64,000 nt of DNA. Source: Bacteroidaceae bacterium (GTDB taxonomy: Bacteria; Bacteroidota; Bacteroidia; Bacteroidales; Bacteroidaceae). Every line of letters starts with the position of its first letter. The stretch's first letter is position 1. Of the stretch, positions 8,179 to 16,942 are shown piece by piece. The stretch spans positions 1 through 64,000 of the forward strand of contig JAFUVE010000090.1 of assembly GCA_017483765.1 (NCBI GenBank), given 5' to 3'. The notes under the pieces are model-generated. The model did no database searches and was not told the DNA's origin. It saw only the letters and a program-made list of their open reading frames with translations. The translations under genes and the position numbers were made by a program.

Positions 8179-11100
8179 ATGAAACGGAAAGAACACCACA
8201 GAAGGGGAAGCGGAGGATTATTGGCAAGCCTGCCTTTCCTATTCTTTATTTTATTGACTCTCCTATCCATACCGACGGCCAGCGCCCAGGACGAAGGACA
8301 GAAGCCCACCAGCGTGCCCATGCAGCAACTCACCATACAGAAGCCGCAAAACCCGCTGGGCGACGGAGTTCTGCTCAAAGGTGTTGTGAAGGACGAGACG
8401 GGAGAACCCCTCATCGGAGCCAGCGTGTACGTGCTCGAGACAAAAGCCGGAGCCATGACTGACGCCGAAGGCAAATTCTCTGTCACACTGCCAAAGGACA
8501 AAGCATCGAACGTCAGGTTCAGCTACCTCGGAATGAAGACACAGACCATCACATACGACGGAAAGCGAAACCGGCTGAACGAACAAATCACAATGATGGA
8601 GGAAGGCAACATGATCGACGAGGTGGTGGTGACGGGTCTTTTCGACTTCAAGTCGTCCACCTTCACCGGATCGACAGCAACTTACAGCCAGGAAGAGCTC
8701 AAGCTCGTGGGTAACAGCAACGTGCTGAAAGTTCTGCAGGCGGTCGACCCATCATTCGTCGTCGACATGAACAACATCAACGGATCAAACCCGAACTACA
8801 TGTCCGACATCACCATCCGTGGCAACGCATCGTTCAGCGGACTGCAAGGAGACTATAACGGAAACCCCAACGCTCCACTGTTCATCGTCGACGGGTTCGA
8901 GGCCTCCCAACAACAGGTGTTCGACCTCGACATCAACCGAATCGTGTGTGTCACCATTCTGAAAGACGGAGCCGCCAAGGCCATATACGGTTCGAAAGCC
9001 AGCAACGGAGTCATCGTCATCGAGACGAAACAGCCAGAGCCGGGAAGACTTCGAATCACATACACCGGAGACATCAACCTCGAAGCCCCCGACCTCACAT
9101 CGTACGACCTTTGCGACGCAAGAGAGAAGCTACAAGTGGAGCAGAACGCCGGCAGATACACTGCCACATCTCCTTATTACCAAGCTCTGCTCGACGAGCA
9201 GTACAACGACATCGCCGCCAACATCGCAAGGGGAGTCAACACCTACTGGCTTGCCAAGCCGCTTCACACTGGCGTGGGACAGAAACACACGGCATACATG
9301 GAAGGCGGCACTCAGGAACTCCGCTACGCGGCCAGTCTCATGTACAACGACATCAAGGGCGTCATGAAGGAGTCCGACAGAAAGACCCTCTCCGGAAACA
9401 TCAACCTCTCCTACAGATACAAGCAGTGGATGTTCCGAAACTCACTTACCGTCACCGGAAACCGTGCAGACGACAGTCCCTACGGCAGCTTCTCTGACTA
9501 CGTGGGCGTAAACCCTTATTTCGCTCCACGGGACGACAACGGCAACGTGCTCAAAGTACTGGGAACCTACACTTCGCCAGGAGCAAACGGAAGCACCATC
9601 ACATACTACAACCCGCTTTACAACGCATATATCGGCACAAAGAACTTCTCAAAATATACGGAGGTCGTAGAGAACTTCTATCTCGAATACAGTCCGATTG
9701 AAGACCTCAGATTCACGGCCCGTGTGGGATACACACACCAGACCAACAAAAGGGAAGACTTCTATCCGGGCGACCACACGAGATTCTACGACTGGACAGG
9801 CGACAGATATTTCCAACGGGGAACCTACACCATCACGAACGGAGAAAGCAACAGCCTCGCACTCGACATCACGGGACGATACTCGCACACGTGGGGAAAA
9901 CACCTATTCCTCACCAACGCTGCATACTCTCTACAGACAGCCGACGCAAACAGCGACGGCATGACGGCTTGGGGATTCCTCAACAATCATGTCGACCACA
10001 TCACCTTCGCCAAGCAGTACGCAGAAGGGGGAAAGCCGTCGGGAAGCGAGAGCACCACACGAAGCATAGGTATCACGGGTACGGCCAACTACTCTTACGA
10101 CGAACGCTACCTATTCGACACCAGCCTCCGCTTCAACGGCTCAAGCGTGTTCGGGAGCGACAACCGATGGGGAACATTCTGGAGCGTCGGCACAGGATGG
10201 AACCTGCACAAGGAGCCATTCATGGCCTCAGCAAAATGGCTTACGCTCTGCAAGTTCCGCATCACATACGGACTCACAGGAAACCAGAACTTCTCCCCAT
10301 ACCAGGCAAAAGCCACATACAAATTCTACGACAACATCATTTACGACAACATCTCGGGAGCGTATCTCATGGGCATGCCGAACCCCAACCTGAAATGGCA
10401 GCAGACCGGCGACTTCACCATGGGACTCGACCTCGGCATATGCCGTAAGTTCAACTTAAGATTCGACTACTACAACAGCCGGACCAAGGACGCGCTCATC
10501 GCCATGTCCATCCCTACTTCCACCGGATTCACCAGCTACATGGAAAACCTCGGAAACGTGGAAAACCGAGGGGTCGAGGCCACGGCCAACTGGCGTTTCT
10601 TCCAGAAAGGACAGTCATACATGAGCCTCACCGGAAGCATCGCTCACAACGTCAACAAAGTGACAAAAATCAGCGACGCGCTCAGCTCCTTCAACCGGGA
10701 ACAGGACGCCAACAACACCACCAGCCCTATCGTCAGATATGAGGAAGGCCAGTCTATGAGCGCTATTTGGGCAGTCAAGTCGTTAGGTATCGACCCAGCC
10801 ACCGGACGGGAGCTATTCCTCAAGAAGGACGGAACAACCACATACGACTACACCACGGACGACTACATCATAGCAGGAGACTCCAACCCCAAGATTCACG
10901 GCAGCTTCGGATTCAACGGCGAGTACAAAGGAATCGGCCTCAGCCTGCTTTTCACCTATCAGGCCGGAGGCGATTACTACAACCAGACACTCGTGGACCG
11001 CGTGGAGAACGTCAACATCGCGAACAACGTCGACAGGCGGGTGTTCAGCGACACCTGGAACGAGGCAGGAGACATCGCCCTCTACAAGCACATCTCCAGC

Positions 11101-11343
11101 ACACCGACCACCACATACGCATCAACCCGCTTCGTGCAGCGTAACAACATGCTCGACCTCACCACGCTCTCCGCATACTACGACTTCAAATACTGCAAGT
11201 GGCTCCAGCGGATCAAACTCGAGCGTCTCAAAGCCACGTTCTACATGAACGACGTGTTCCATCTCTCATCCGTCAAGGCGGAGCGTGGTCTGAACTACCC
11301 CTACGCCCACACCTTCTCATTCTCCCTCAGCGCAACGTTTTGA
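8179..11343 (+). CDS. SusC/RagA-family TonB-dependent outer-membrane transporter
   Basis: This is the outer-membrane barrel of a SusCD uptake complex, 1054 residues from the start chosen here. An in-frame ATG at 8113 lies upstream of the promoter, so 8179 is preferred. A signal peptide ends near TASAQ. A carboxypeptidase-regulatory-like domain follows (GVVKDETGEPLIGASVYVLE) with the SusC-type junction MIDEVVVTGLFDFK. The plug domain then contains IRGNASFSG and PLFIVDGFE, and the 22-strand barrel ends in an aromatic residue (LSATF). With SusD it would import an oligomeric nutrient using TonB energy. No carbohydrase lies in the operon, and the company of PKD, DUF4843 and thioredoxin proteins suggests a substrate other than a typical glycan. 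Confidence 0.93.
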   Translation: MKRKEHHRRGSGGLLASLPFLFFILLTLLSIPTASAQDEGQKPTSVPMQQLTIQKPQNPLGDGVLLKGVVKDETGEPLIGASVYVLETKAGAMTDAEGKFSVTLPKDKASNVRFSYLGMKTQTITYDGKRNRLNEQITMMEEGNMIDEVVVTGLFDFKSSTFTGSTATYSQEELKLVGNSNVLKVLQAVDPSFVVDMNNINGSNPNYMSDITIRGNASFSGLQGDYNGNPNAPLFIVDGFEASQQQVFDLDINRIVCVTILKDGAAKAIYGSKASNGVIVIETKQPEPGRLRITYTGDINLEAPDLTSYDLCDAREKLQVEQNAGRYTATSPYYQALLDEQYNDIAANIARGVNTYWLAKPLHTGVGQKHTAYMEGGTQELRYAASLMYNDIKGVMKESDRKTLSGNINLSYRYKQWMFRNSLTVTGNRADDSPYGSFSDYVGVNPYFAPRDDNGNVLKVLGTYTSPGANGSTITYYNPLYNAYIGTKNFSKYTEVVENFYLEYSPIEDLRFTARVGYTHQTNKREDFYPGDHTRFYDWTGDRYFQRGTYTITNGESNSLALDITGRYSHTWGKHLFLTNAAYSLQTADANSDGMTAWGFLNNHVDHITFAKQYAEGGKPSGSESTTRSIGITGTANYSYDERYLFDTSLRFNGSSVFGSDNRWGTFWSVGTGWNLHKEPFMASAKWLTLCKFRITYGLTGNQNFSPYQAKATYKFYDNIIYDNISGAYLMGMPNPNLKWQQTGDFTMGLDLGICRKFNLRFDYYNSRTKDALIAMSIPTSTGFTSYMENLGNVENRGVEATANWRFFQKGQSYMSLTGSIAHNVNKVTKISDALSSFNREQDANNTTSPIVRYEEGQSMSAIWAVKSLGIDPATGRELFLKKDGTTTYDYTTDDYIIAGDSNPKIHGSFGFNGEYKGIGLSLLFTYQAGGDYYNQTLVDRVENVNIANNVDRRVFSDTWNEAGDIALYKHISSTPTTTYASTRFVQRNNMLDLTTLSAYYDFKYCKWLQRIKLERLKATFYMNDVFHLSSVKAERGLNYPYAHTFSFSLSATF

Positions 11344-11467
11344 GACTTTGAAATTTGAAGTTTGAGATTTGAAATTTATTTCTTAGCCGATGGAAGACTA
11401 TATGGAGACTTTGAAATTTGAAGTTTGAGATTTGAAATTTATTTCTTAGCCGATGGAAGACTATATG
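11342..11467. repeat. Tandem duplication, 2 x 63 bp, with 7-bp internal period
   Basis: Two identical 63-bp units (11342-11404 and 11405-11467) begin at the SusC stop codon. Each contains TTTGAAA/TTTGAAG/TTTGAGA heptamers followed by TTTCTTAGCCGATGGAAGAC. A third, diverged heptamer run (TTTGTAA TTTGTAA TTTGAAA) reaches the SusD start. Confidence 0.9.
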
Positions 11468-11498
11468 GATATTTTGTAATTTGTAATTTGAAATTTAG

Positions 11499-12929
11499 AT
11501 GAAGAAAATAACATACATATTGGTTTGGATGGGGCTTCTGCTGGGAAGCGCCAGCTGCAACGACTACCTCGACGTGCAGCCACGTAGCCAGGTGGAGGAC
11601 ACCGAACTCTTTGAGACTGAGAGCGGATTCAAGGAGGCTCTGGCGGGCGTCTACTCTTCCATGGTGTCGACTTCCACATACTCCAAAGAGATGACATACG
11701 GACTTATCGGTGTGCTCGGACAGGAATGGGACTTCTACTACTCTGCACAGTACGACGACGCAGTGAAATACGACTACGAGGCGGCATACCCCACCAACTA
11801 CCTTCGCAGCATCTGGGCCAACAACTACAGCGGCATCGCGAACGTCAACAACCTCCTGGCACACATAGACGACAACACAAAAATATTCTCCACCGACAAC
11901 CACGACGTCATCAAAGGAGAGGCTCTGGCACTGAGGGCCTTCCTGCACTTCGACCTTCTCAGATGCTTCGGTGTCAGCTTCGCCGTCAACCCCGACCAGC
12001 CGTCAATTCCCTACTCCACGGCCCTGTCCTACCGCGTCTTCCCGCAACTCACGGTCAAGGAAGCTGCCAACGCAGTGCTCCAGGACCTCAACGCAGCTGA
12101 AGTGCTGCTGAAAGGGAGCGACCCGATCGTGACTGGACGGGAAATCACAGAGGCCAACGACAACGGATACCTCATCAACCGTCAACTCCATATCAACTAC
12201 TATGCCGTCAAAGCCCTGCAGGCGAGAGTGTATATGTGGACAGGGGAATACGACAAGGCCATGGAGGCCGCCAACAACGTCATCGAATCCAACCGCTTCG
12301 AGTGGGCTACGGTGAGCAACATGCAGGCAGGATACGACCGGACAATGGCCACGGAGCACATCTTCGCACTCAACAACCTCACCCTCACGGCCGACATCGC
12401 TAACGTGTACTTCTCCGACGACTCTCAATACAGCTTCGCAGTGACCCGCGACCGGCTGCTCAACTACTTCGAAAACGCAACACAGGACTACAGATACACG
12501 TTCCTGTTCAAGACGGGATCTGCAACGCACGTCAACAACCGATATACCACCAAATACGACGCACCGAGCGGCAACAACATCTACTACGCCAACAAGATGC
12601 CGCTCATTCGCGTCCCTGAGATGTATCTCATACGAAGCGAGGTGGAATACCGAAAGGGCGACACCGAAGCGGCCAGGGCGACACTCAACCGACTGCGCAC
12701 TGCGCGCAACCTTCCGGCTCTGACAGAGTTGCCAGCCGACTTCGACCTGGCACTCATTCAAGAATACAGAAGGGAATTCATCGGAGAAGGACAGCTCTTC
12801 TTCCTCTACAAACGACTCAACCGACAGAACATTCTCTATTCCGACGTCGACATGGTGGCAACGAAGTCGTACACCTTCCCGCTGCCAATCACAGAGACAG
12901 AAGCTGCTCAACGCGAGGCCAACAAATAG
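11499..12929 (+). CDS. SusD/RagB-family nutrient-binding lipoprotein
   Basis: This is the surface lid of the SusCD complex, 476 residues. The lipobox ends at Cys20 (GSASC) and is followed by the family start NDYLDVQPRSQVEDTELF. Typical SusD helices are visible: a TPR-like segment at ALALRAFLHFDLLRCFG, the INYYAVKALQARVYMWTG repeat, and the C-terminal RVPEMYLIRSEVEYRKG and NRLRTARNLPALT. The gene follows SusC after a 155-bp repeat-filled gap and should be co-transcribed. It binds the ligand on the cell surface and closes over the SusC barrel; the ligand cannot be named from sequence. Confidence 0.93.
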   Translation: MKKITYILVWMGLLLGSASCNDYLDVQPRSQVEDTELFETESGFKEALAGVYSSMVSTSTYSKEMTYGLIGVLGQEWDFYYSAQYDDAVKYDYEAAYPTNYLRSIWANNYSGIANVNNLLAHIDDNTKIFSTDNHDVIKGEALALRAFLHFDLLRCFGVSFAVNPDQPSIPYSTALSYRVFPQLTVKEAANAVLQDLNAAEVLLKGSDPIVTGREITEANDNGYLINRQLHINYYAVKALQARVYMWTGEYDKAMEAANNVIESNRFEWATVSNMQAGYDRTMATEHIFALNNLTLTADIANVYFSDDSQYSFAVTRDRLLNYFENATQDYRYTFLFKTGSATHVNNRYTTKYDAPSGNNIYYANKMPLIRVPEMYLIRSEVEYRKGDTEAARATLNRLRTARNLPALTELPADFDLALIQEYRREFIGEGQLFFLYKRLNRQNILYSDVDMVATKSYTFPLPITETEAAQREANK

Positions 12930-12930
12930 G

Positions 12931-13034
12931 CATTTGAAGTTTGAAATTTGAAGTTTGAAGTTTGTATCCATGCGGACAAAGAAACATAATAACTAGGTCT
13001 AGAACAACTAGGACAACTAGAAAGACTAGAATCC
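12931..13034. repeat. Two micro-periodic arrays (7-bp then 9-bp)
   Basis: Positions 12931-12963 hold TTTGAAG/TTTGAAA heptamers. Positions 12991-13034 hold nonamers of the form ACAACTAGG, ACAACTAGA, AAGACTAGA. Together they fill the SusD-DUF4843 gap. Confidence 0.7.
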
Positions 13035-13054
13035 ACCCCAGAAAAACTAAATAT

Positions 13055-13828
13055 ATGAGACATCAACTACATACTATGCTTTGGGTATTTACCCTGCTGT
13101 TAATCCTCTCCGCCTGCTCAAAGGAGGAGGTGGACACCTACGACACCACCCGTACGGCTCTCAACATATGGGTGGGGACTGAGGCGGGAGCTGTCTACGA
13201 GTCTGCCACATACAACTACTCATACGCTTACGAGGAAGGAAGCGTCACATTCTATGCACAGCTGAGCGGCATGCCAGCCGACCACGACCGGAAATTCCAA
13301 CTCGAGCCGTTCGGTGGAGACTCTGCAATCATGGCAAACACCATTCGCACAGAAGAGTACGTCCTGCCGGCAGGAGAAGTCAGCGGAACCTATCAGGTGC
13401 ATTTCAACACCCAGCTGCTTTCCTCCCCTACGTTGTTCGCCGACAAAGACGGGCACATCAACTTCCGACTCAAACAAAACGACGAGTTCGCCGTCGGGAC
13501 AGAGAACCACCAGCAGTTCACCGTCGTTCTCAAGAACTACCTGGCAAAACCCGATAACTGGGACAACGCCAACTTTCCGCGGATTCCGCTCTCTAAGTAT
13601 TTCGGAACCTACAGCCGCGTGAAATACCAGTTCATGATAGAGGTGCTCGGTCTCATCGACTTCGAAATCAACTACAACACGCAGACGGCATACGACGAGG
13701 AACTCAACGTCGTGTCATCGGTCTATGCCGTCCACCTCCAGCAACTCATGCAGAAAGCACTGCTCGAATACAACGAGTCGCACGATGCACCGCTCACCGA
13801 CGAGTTCGGACTGCCAGTGACATTCTAA
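13055..13828 (+). CDS. DUF4843 lipoprotein of the SusCD operon
   Basis: This 257-residue lipoprotein has its lipobox at Cys21 (LILSAC). The start at 13055 is chosen because an upstream in-frame ATG at 12962 would add a basic stretch translated from the repeat array and would bury the signal peptide. The pattern of a short Cys-anchored leader, an immunoglobulin-like N-terminal half (TYNYSYAYEEGSVTFYAQLSG) and the segment YSRVKYQFMIEVLG fits DUF4843, a family found next to SusCD pairs and PKD-like lipoproteins. It is likely a surface-exposed accessory binding protein of the complex. No catalytic motif is seen. Confidence 0.8.
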   Translation: MRHQLHTMLWVFTLLLILSACSKEEVDTYDTTRTALNIWVGTEAGAVYESATYNYSYAYEEGSVTFYAQLSGMPADHDRKFQLEPFGGDSAIMANTIRTEEYVLPAGEVSGTYQVHFNTQLLSSPTLFADKDGHINFRLKQNDEFAVGTENHQQFTVVLKNYLAKPDNWDNANFPRIPLSKYFGTYSRVKYQFMIEVLGLIDFEINYNTQTAYDEELNVVSSVYAVHLQQLMQKALLEYNESHDAPLTDEFGLPVTF

Positions 13829-13840
13829 GTTGACAAGTAT

Positions 13841-13897
13841 AGTTTTCAATAGTATCACTAGTATCGCTAGTAAGCCTAGTATCCCTAGTATCCTTAG
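13841..13897. repeat. 9-bp-periodic intergenic array
   Basis: Nonamers AGTATCACT, AGTATCGCT, AGTAAGCCT, AGTATCCCT, AGTATCCTT lie in perfect phase between the DUF4843 and PKD genes. Confidence 0.8.
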
Positions 13898-13911
13898 AAA
13901 AAAAATAACAC

Positions 13912-15534
13912 ATGAAACATCTCTACATATCTGCCCTGCTGCTGTCATCAGTCACGCTCTTCAGCTGCTACGACGACAAAGGCAACTACGACTATCATGA
14001 ACTGGAGGCCGTGGCCATCGACACGACAGCCACAGGGATGCAGCCTGAATACGCCATCATGCGATACGACACGCTCAGGCTTTCTCCAAACGTATTCTTC
14101 CAGGGAGAGCTCGTCGACGACGCAAAGGACTACCCGCTGGACTACGAGTGGACCATCTTCTCCGCCACTTCAGGCTTAGGAGCGAACACGGCGGTCGACG
14201 TGATTGGAACACAACGAGAGCTCGAAGCTGTCATCACACGAACAGGAGGAAACTACTTCGTACAACTGGTAGTCACCAACAGAAACGACGGAATCAAGCA
14301 GTTCTTCCGCCTGCCGGTGGCTGTGAGCGAGGTCTTCGACGGAGGATGGATGGTCTTCTACGAGAGGGGCGACCAGCCGGGATTCTCCGACGTCGCACTC
14401 ATCTACAACCCTTGGACGAAACTCAACGCTAACTACAACCGCTCGTACACCAACCTCTATGAGGTCACAAACGGAGAGCCACTACAAGGGCACCCGATAC
14501 GCTGCCTCGACATTGCGGTGTCGCTGGCATCAGGCAACAACTACGTGGGCCTATGCACGGACTACACACTCGTCGGCGTCAGCGAGAACGGCATCGAGAA
14601 AGCACTCGAGTTTAACGACTTCTTCCACGATCCACCAGCCACCATGCGCCCCATCTGGTACGGGCAGCACGGATCGGGCGTCATGTCCGGACAGAGCTCC
14701 GAAGTGCTCATCAACGACAACACCATCTACACCAACACTTACTCGTTCAGCGCGACGGAAGGCAGGACCACAAAATTCGGTGTCGCTAAATTTGCAGACG
14801 GAATCGGACAACTGGCGCCTTGGAACGCAGAAATCCCTAACACACTCAACTACGGAATCGTGGTTTACGACCAGACATACCACAAATTCAGATATGCCGG
14901 ATACAACAGCGCCAGACTCGAGGAATTCGCACAGCAAGACCTCAACGTCGCCGCGTTCGACATCAACAACACTGGAATGGACTTCGTCATGGGAGACTGG
15001 GGAAGAGGACTGAGCCAGGGTGCCGGACTCAGGCCCTTCGACTACCTCATCATGGAGAAAGGCAACGAACGCTTCCTGGCAGTCACAAACTTCGCCAGCA
15101 CATATCCCACCGACACCAACATCGGTGTAGGTCTCTATCCGATGAGTCAACTATGTCCTGACATCCAGGCAGCCACATCCATGTCGGCAAGTCATGTCGG
15201 CAGTTTCATCTACTACACGGCAAACGACAAAGTCTACAACTTCGCATACGACAGCCAGCAGCCGGCTACGGTCGCTTGGACCGCACCAGAAGGCGAGGAA
15301 GTCACCTGCGTGAGAATCATGAAATACTACCACGGAACAATCTATTCCTATGGAATGGTGCCCACATCCGACCGTCTCATTCATATCGCCACATGGAACG
15401 AGCAGACACGACAGGGACACGTCTATCAGTATCTCATCAACCCCGCCAGCGGAATACTCGACACCACCAGCCACTACGAATACACCGTCCCGGGCAAAGT
15501 CAAGGACATGGCGTGGAAGTTCTCGATGCAGTAG
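13912..15534 (+). CDS. PKD-like family surface lipoprotein
   Basis: This 540-residue lipoprotein (Cys19, TLFSC) has an N-terminal region with the PKD-like strand pattern YPLDYEWTIFSA. A longer repeat-rich region with propeller-like spacing follows (GGWMVFYERGDQPGFSDVAL and similar). Proteins of this kind are known as PKD-like lipoproteins encoded beside SusCD and DUF4843 genes. It is probably a cell-surface ligand-binding subunit. It follows DUF4843 by 83 bp and precedes the thioredoxin by 87 bp; both gaps hold 9-bp arrays, so the five genes look like one transcript. Confidence 0.8.
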   Translation: MKHLYISALLLSSVTLFSCYDDKGNYDYHELEAVAIDTTATGMQPEYAIMRYDTLRLSPNVFFQGELVDDAKDYPLDYEWTIFSATSGLGANTAVDVIGTQRELEAVITRTGGNYFVQLVVTNRNDGIKQFFRLPVAVSEVFDGGWMVFYERGDQPGFSDVALIYNPWTKLNANYNRSYTNLYEVTNGEPLQGHPIRCLDIAVSLASGNNYVGLCTDYTLVGVSENGIEKALEFNDFFHDPPATMRPIWYGQHGSGVMSGQSSEVLINDNTIYTNTYSFSATEGRTTKFGVAKFADGIGQLAPWNAEIPNTLNYGIVVYDQTYHKFRYAGYNSARLEEFAQQDLNVAAFDINNTGMDFVMGDWGRGLSQGAGLRPFDYLIMEKGNERFLAVTNFASTYPTDTNIGVGLYPMSQLCPDIQAATSMSASHVGSFIYYTANDKVYNFAYDSQQPATVAWTAPEGEEVTCVRIMKYYHGTIYSYGMVPTSDRLIHIATWNEQTRQGHVYQYLINPASGILDTTSHYEYTVPGKVKDMAWKFSMQ

Positions 15535-15542
15535 ATAAAAGT

Positions 15543-15586
15543 TGGACAACTAGAAGAACTAGAAATACTAGGACAACCAGAAATCA
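15543..15586. repeat. 9-bp-periodic intergenic array
   Basis: Nonamers TGGACAACT, AGAAGAACT, AGAAATACT, AGGACAACC, AGAAATCAA lie between the PKD and thioredoxin genes. Confidence 0.75.
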
Positions 15587-15621
15587 AGTAAACATATAAA
15601 ATCATTATTATTTAAAAGAAC

Positions 15622-16782
15622 ATGAAAAGGACCTTAACAACAATGCTGTCACTGATGGTCGGTCTGACCCTCATGGCACAAGGAATGGTGTTCGAGCCGG
15701 AAGGCACGACACTCGAACAGGCAGCGGCAAAGGCCAAAGCCGAGAACAAACTGGTGTTTATGGACTGCTACACCCAGTGGTGCGGCCCTTGCAAGAAAAT
15801 GGCAAAAGATGTGTTCACACAGGAAATGGTGGGCGCTTACATGAATCCTAAGTTCGTCAACATCAAGGTGGACATGGAGAGCGACTACGGCACGCCTCTG
15901 GCAAAGAAACTCCAAATCACGGCCTACCCTACTTTCGTCATCTTCAACGGCGACGCAAAGGAAGTGGGACGGTTCCTCGGGAGCAGCGACGGAGTGAAAT
16001 TCATCGAAAACGTTGGGAAAAACAGCATGGACACCAACACGTCCGACCTCGAGCAGCGATTCAAGAGTGGCGATCGCGACCCACAGTTTCTCCAGGACTA
16101 CCTCAAGACGCTGACAGCCAGCTATAAGGTTGACGACGCGAACGATGTGGCTGAGGCGATTCTCGAAGGGAAAGAAGAGACCTTCGCCATGGATCCGGAA
16201 CTCGCCGGCATCTTCATGAAGCACATCAACAACCCCTTCTCAAAGCCTTTCAAGCAGATCATGAAGACCGACGTCATCCTGAAAGGCACCGTAGGAAGCG
16301 AGGCCGTAGACATGAAGGTTCAAAACGTACTGACAAACTACATGAGAAAGCTTGTTGTGGAGAAAGACGGAACCGCATCTCTCGACCAGGCAAACTACGA
16401 TGCATTCGTTAAGCTGACAAAGGATGCCGGCATGCGCAATGCCAACCACTTCAAGCTCACACCGCTTATCCTGCTTGCCGAAAAGCAGAAGGACTACGAT
16501 TCCTACCTGAAATACATCAAGGAATACCTCTCTGACAACTCCATCGACGCGAACGACATGCAGCTCGCCAACTGGGTGAAGCCGTTCGCCGACCCGGCCG
16601 TGGACTCCAAGTACAAGCAGGAGATGAAGCAGATTCTGCTCCACAGAATTGAGGAAATCAAGAAAGGCAACCGTCAGCCGATGACAAAAATCGGAAACAT
16701 GACGCTCTCCCGCCCCACCGACGAACTCCTCGGCATGCTTGTAGACGCCATGGACGGAAAAATGCCGAACCAGCAGAAGTAA
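15622..16782 (+). CDS. Exported thioredoxin-fold protein
   Basis: This 386-residue protein has a signal peptide ending near residue 20 (LMAQG). A thioredoxin domain covers about residues 22-140, with the redox motif CYTQWCGPCKKM (about residues 51-62) and the cis-proline loop TAYPTFVIF. The C-terminal 240 residues are helical and not assigned. The WCGPC pair is intact, so it should be redox active in the periplasm. As the last gene of the SusCD/DUF4843/PKD operon it may reduce or hold disulfides of imported material or of the surface lipoproteins. That is inference from position only. Confidence 0.85.
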   Translation: MKRTLTTMLSLMVGLTLMAQGMVFEPEGTTLEQAAAKAKAENKLVFMDCYTQWCGPCKKMAKDVFTQEMVGAYMNPKFVNIKVDMESDYGTPLAKKLQITAYPTFVIFNGDAKEVGRFLGSSDGVKFIENVGKNSMDTNTSDLEQRFKSGDRDPQFLQDYLKTLTASYKVDDANDVAEAILEGKEETFAMDPELAGIFMKHINNPFSKPFKQIMKTDVILKGTVGSEAVDMKVQNVLTNYMRKLVVEKDGTASLDQANYDAFVKLTKDAGMRNANHFKLTPLILLAEKQKDYDSYLKYIKEYLSDNSIDANDMQLANWVKPFADPAVDSKYKQEMKQILLHRIEEIKKGNRQPMTKIGNMTLSRPTDELLGMLVDAMDGKMPNQQK

Positions 16783-16794
16783 GTATTATCAAAA

Positions 16795-16872
16795 CATCGA
16801 GATTTCGGAATTTCGATATTTCGAAATATCAAAGATTCGAGAAATCGAAAAGCGAGAAATCGAACAATCGAG
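16795..16872. repeat. 8-bp-periodic intergenic array
   Basis: Ten TCGAAATA-like octamers are phased at 8 bp, starting just after the thioredoxin stop and running up to the terminator. Confidence 0.8.
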
Positions 16873-16885
16873 ATTCCAGCAAAAC

Positions 16886-16927
16886 ATCGAAAAGGCTCCG
16901 CACAAGGATGTGCGGAGCCTTTTCGAT
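16886..16927. terminator. Bidirectional terminator between convergent genes
   Basis: A perfect 18-bp stem (5' arm 16886-16903, 3' arm 16910-16927) with the loop AAGGAT ends in TTTT on both strands. It serves the SusCD operon on the plus strand and the dockerin gene on the minus strand. Confidence 0.9.
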
Positions 16928-16942
16928 GATATAAGAGAGCAA

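Noticed and set aside
12003..12971. Open frame of 322 codons on the minus strand within SusD
   Set aside because: Shadow of the SusD gene; Val/His/Arg-rich with no domain.
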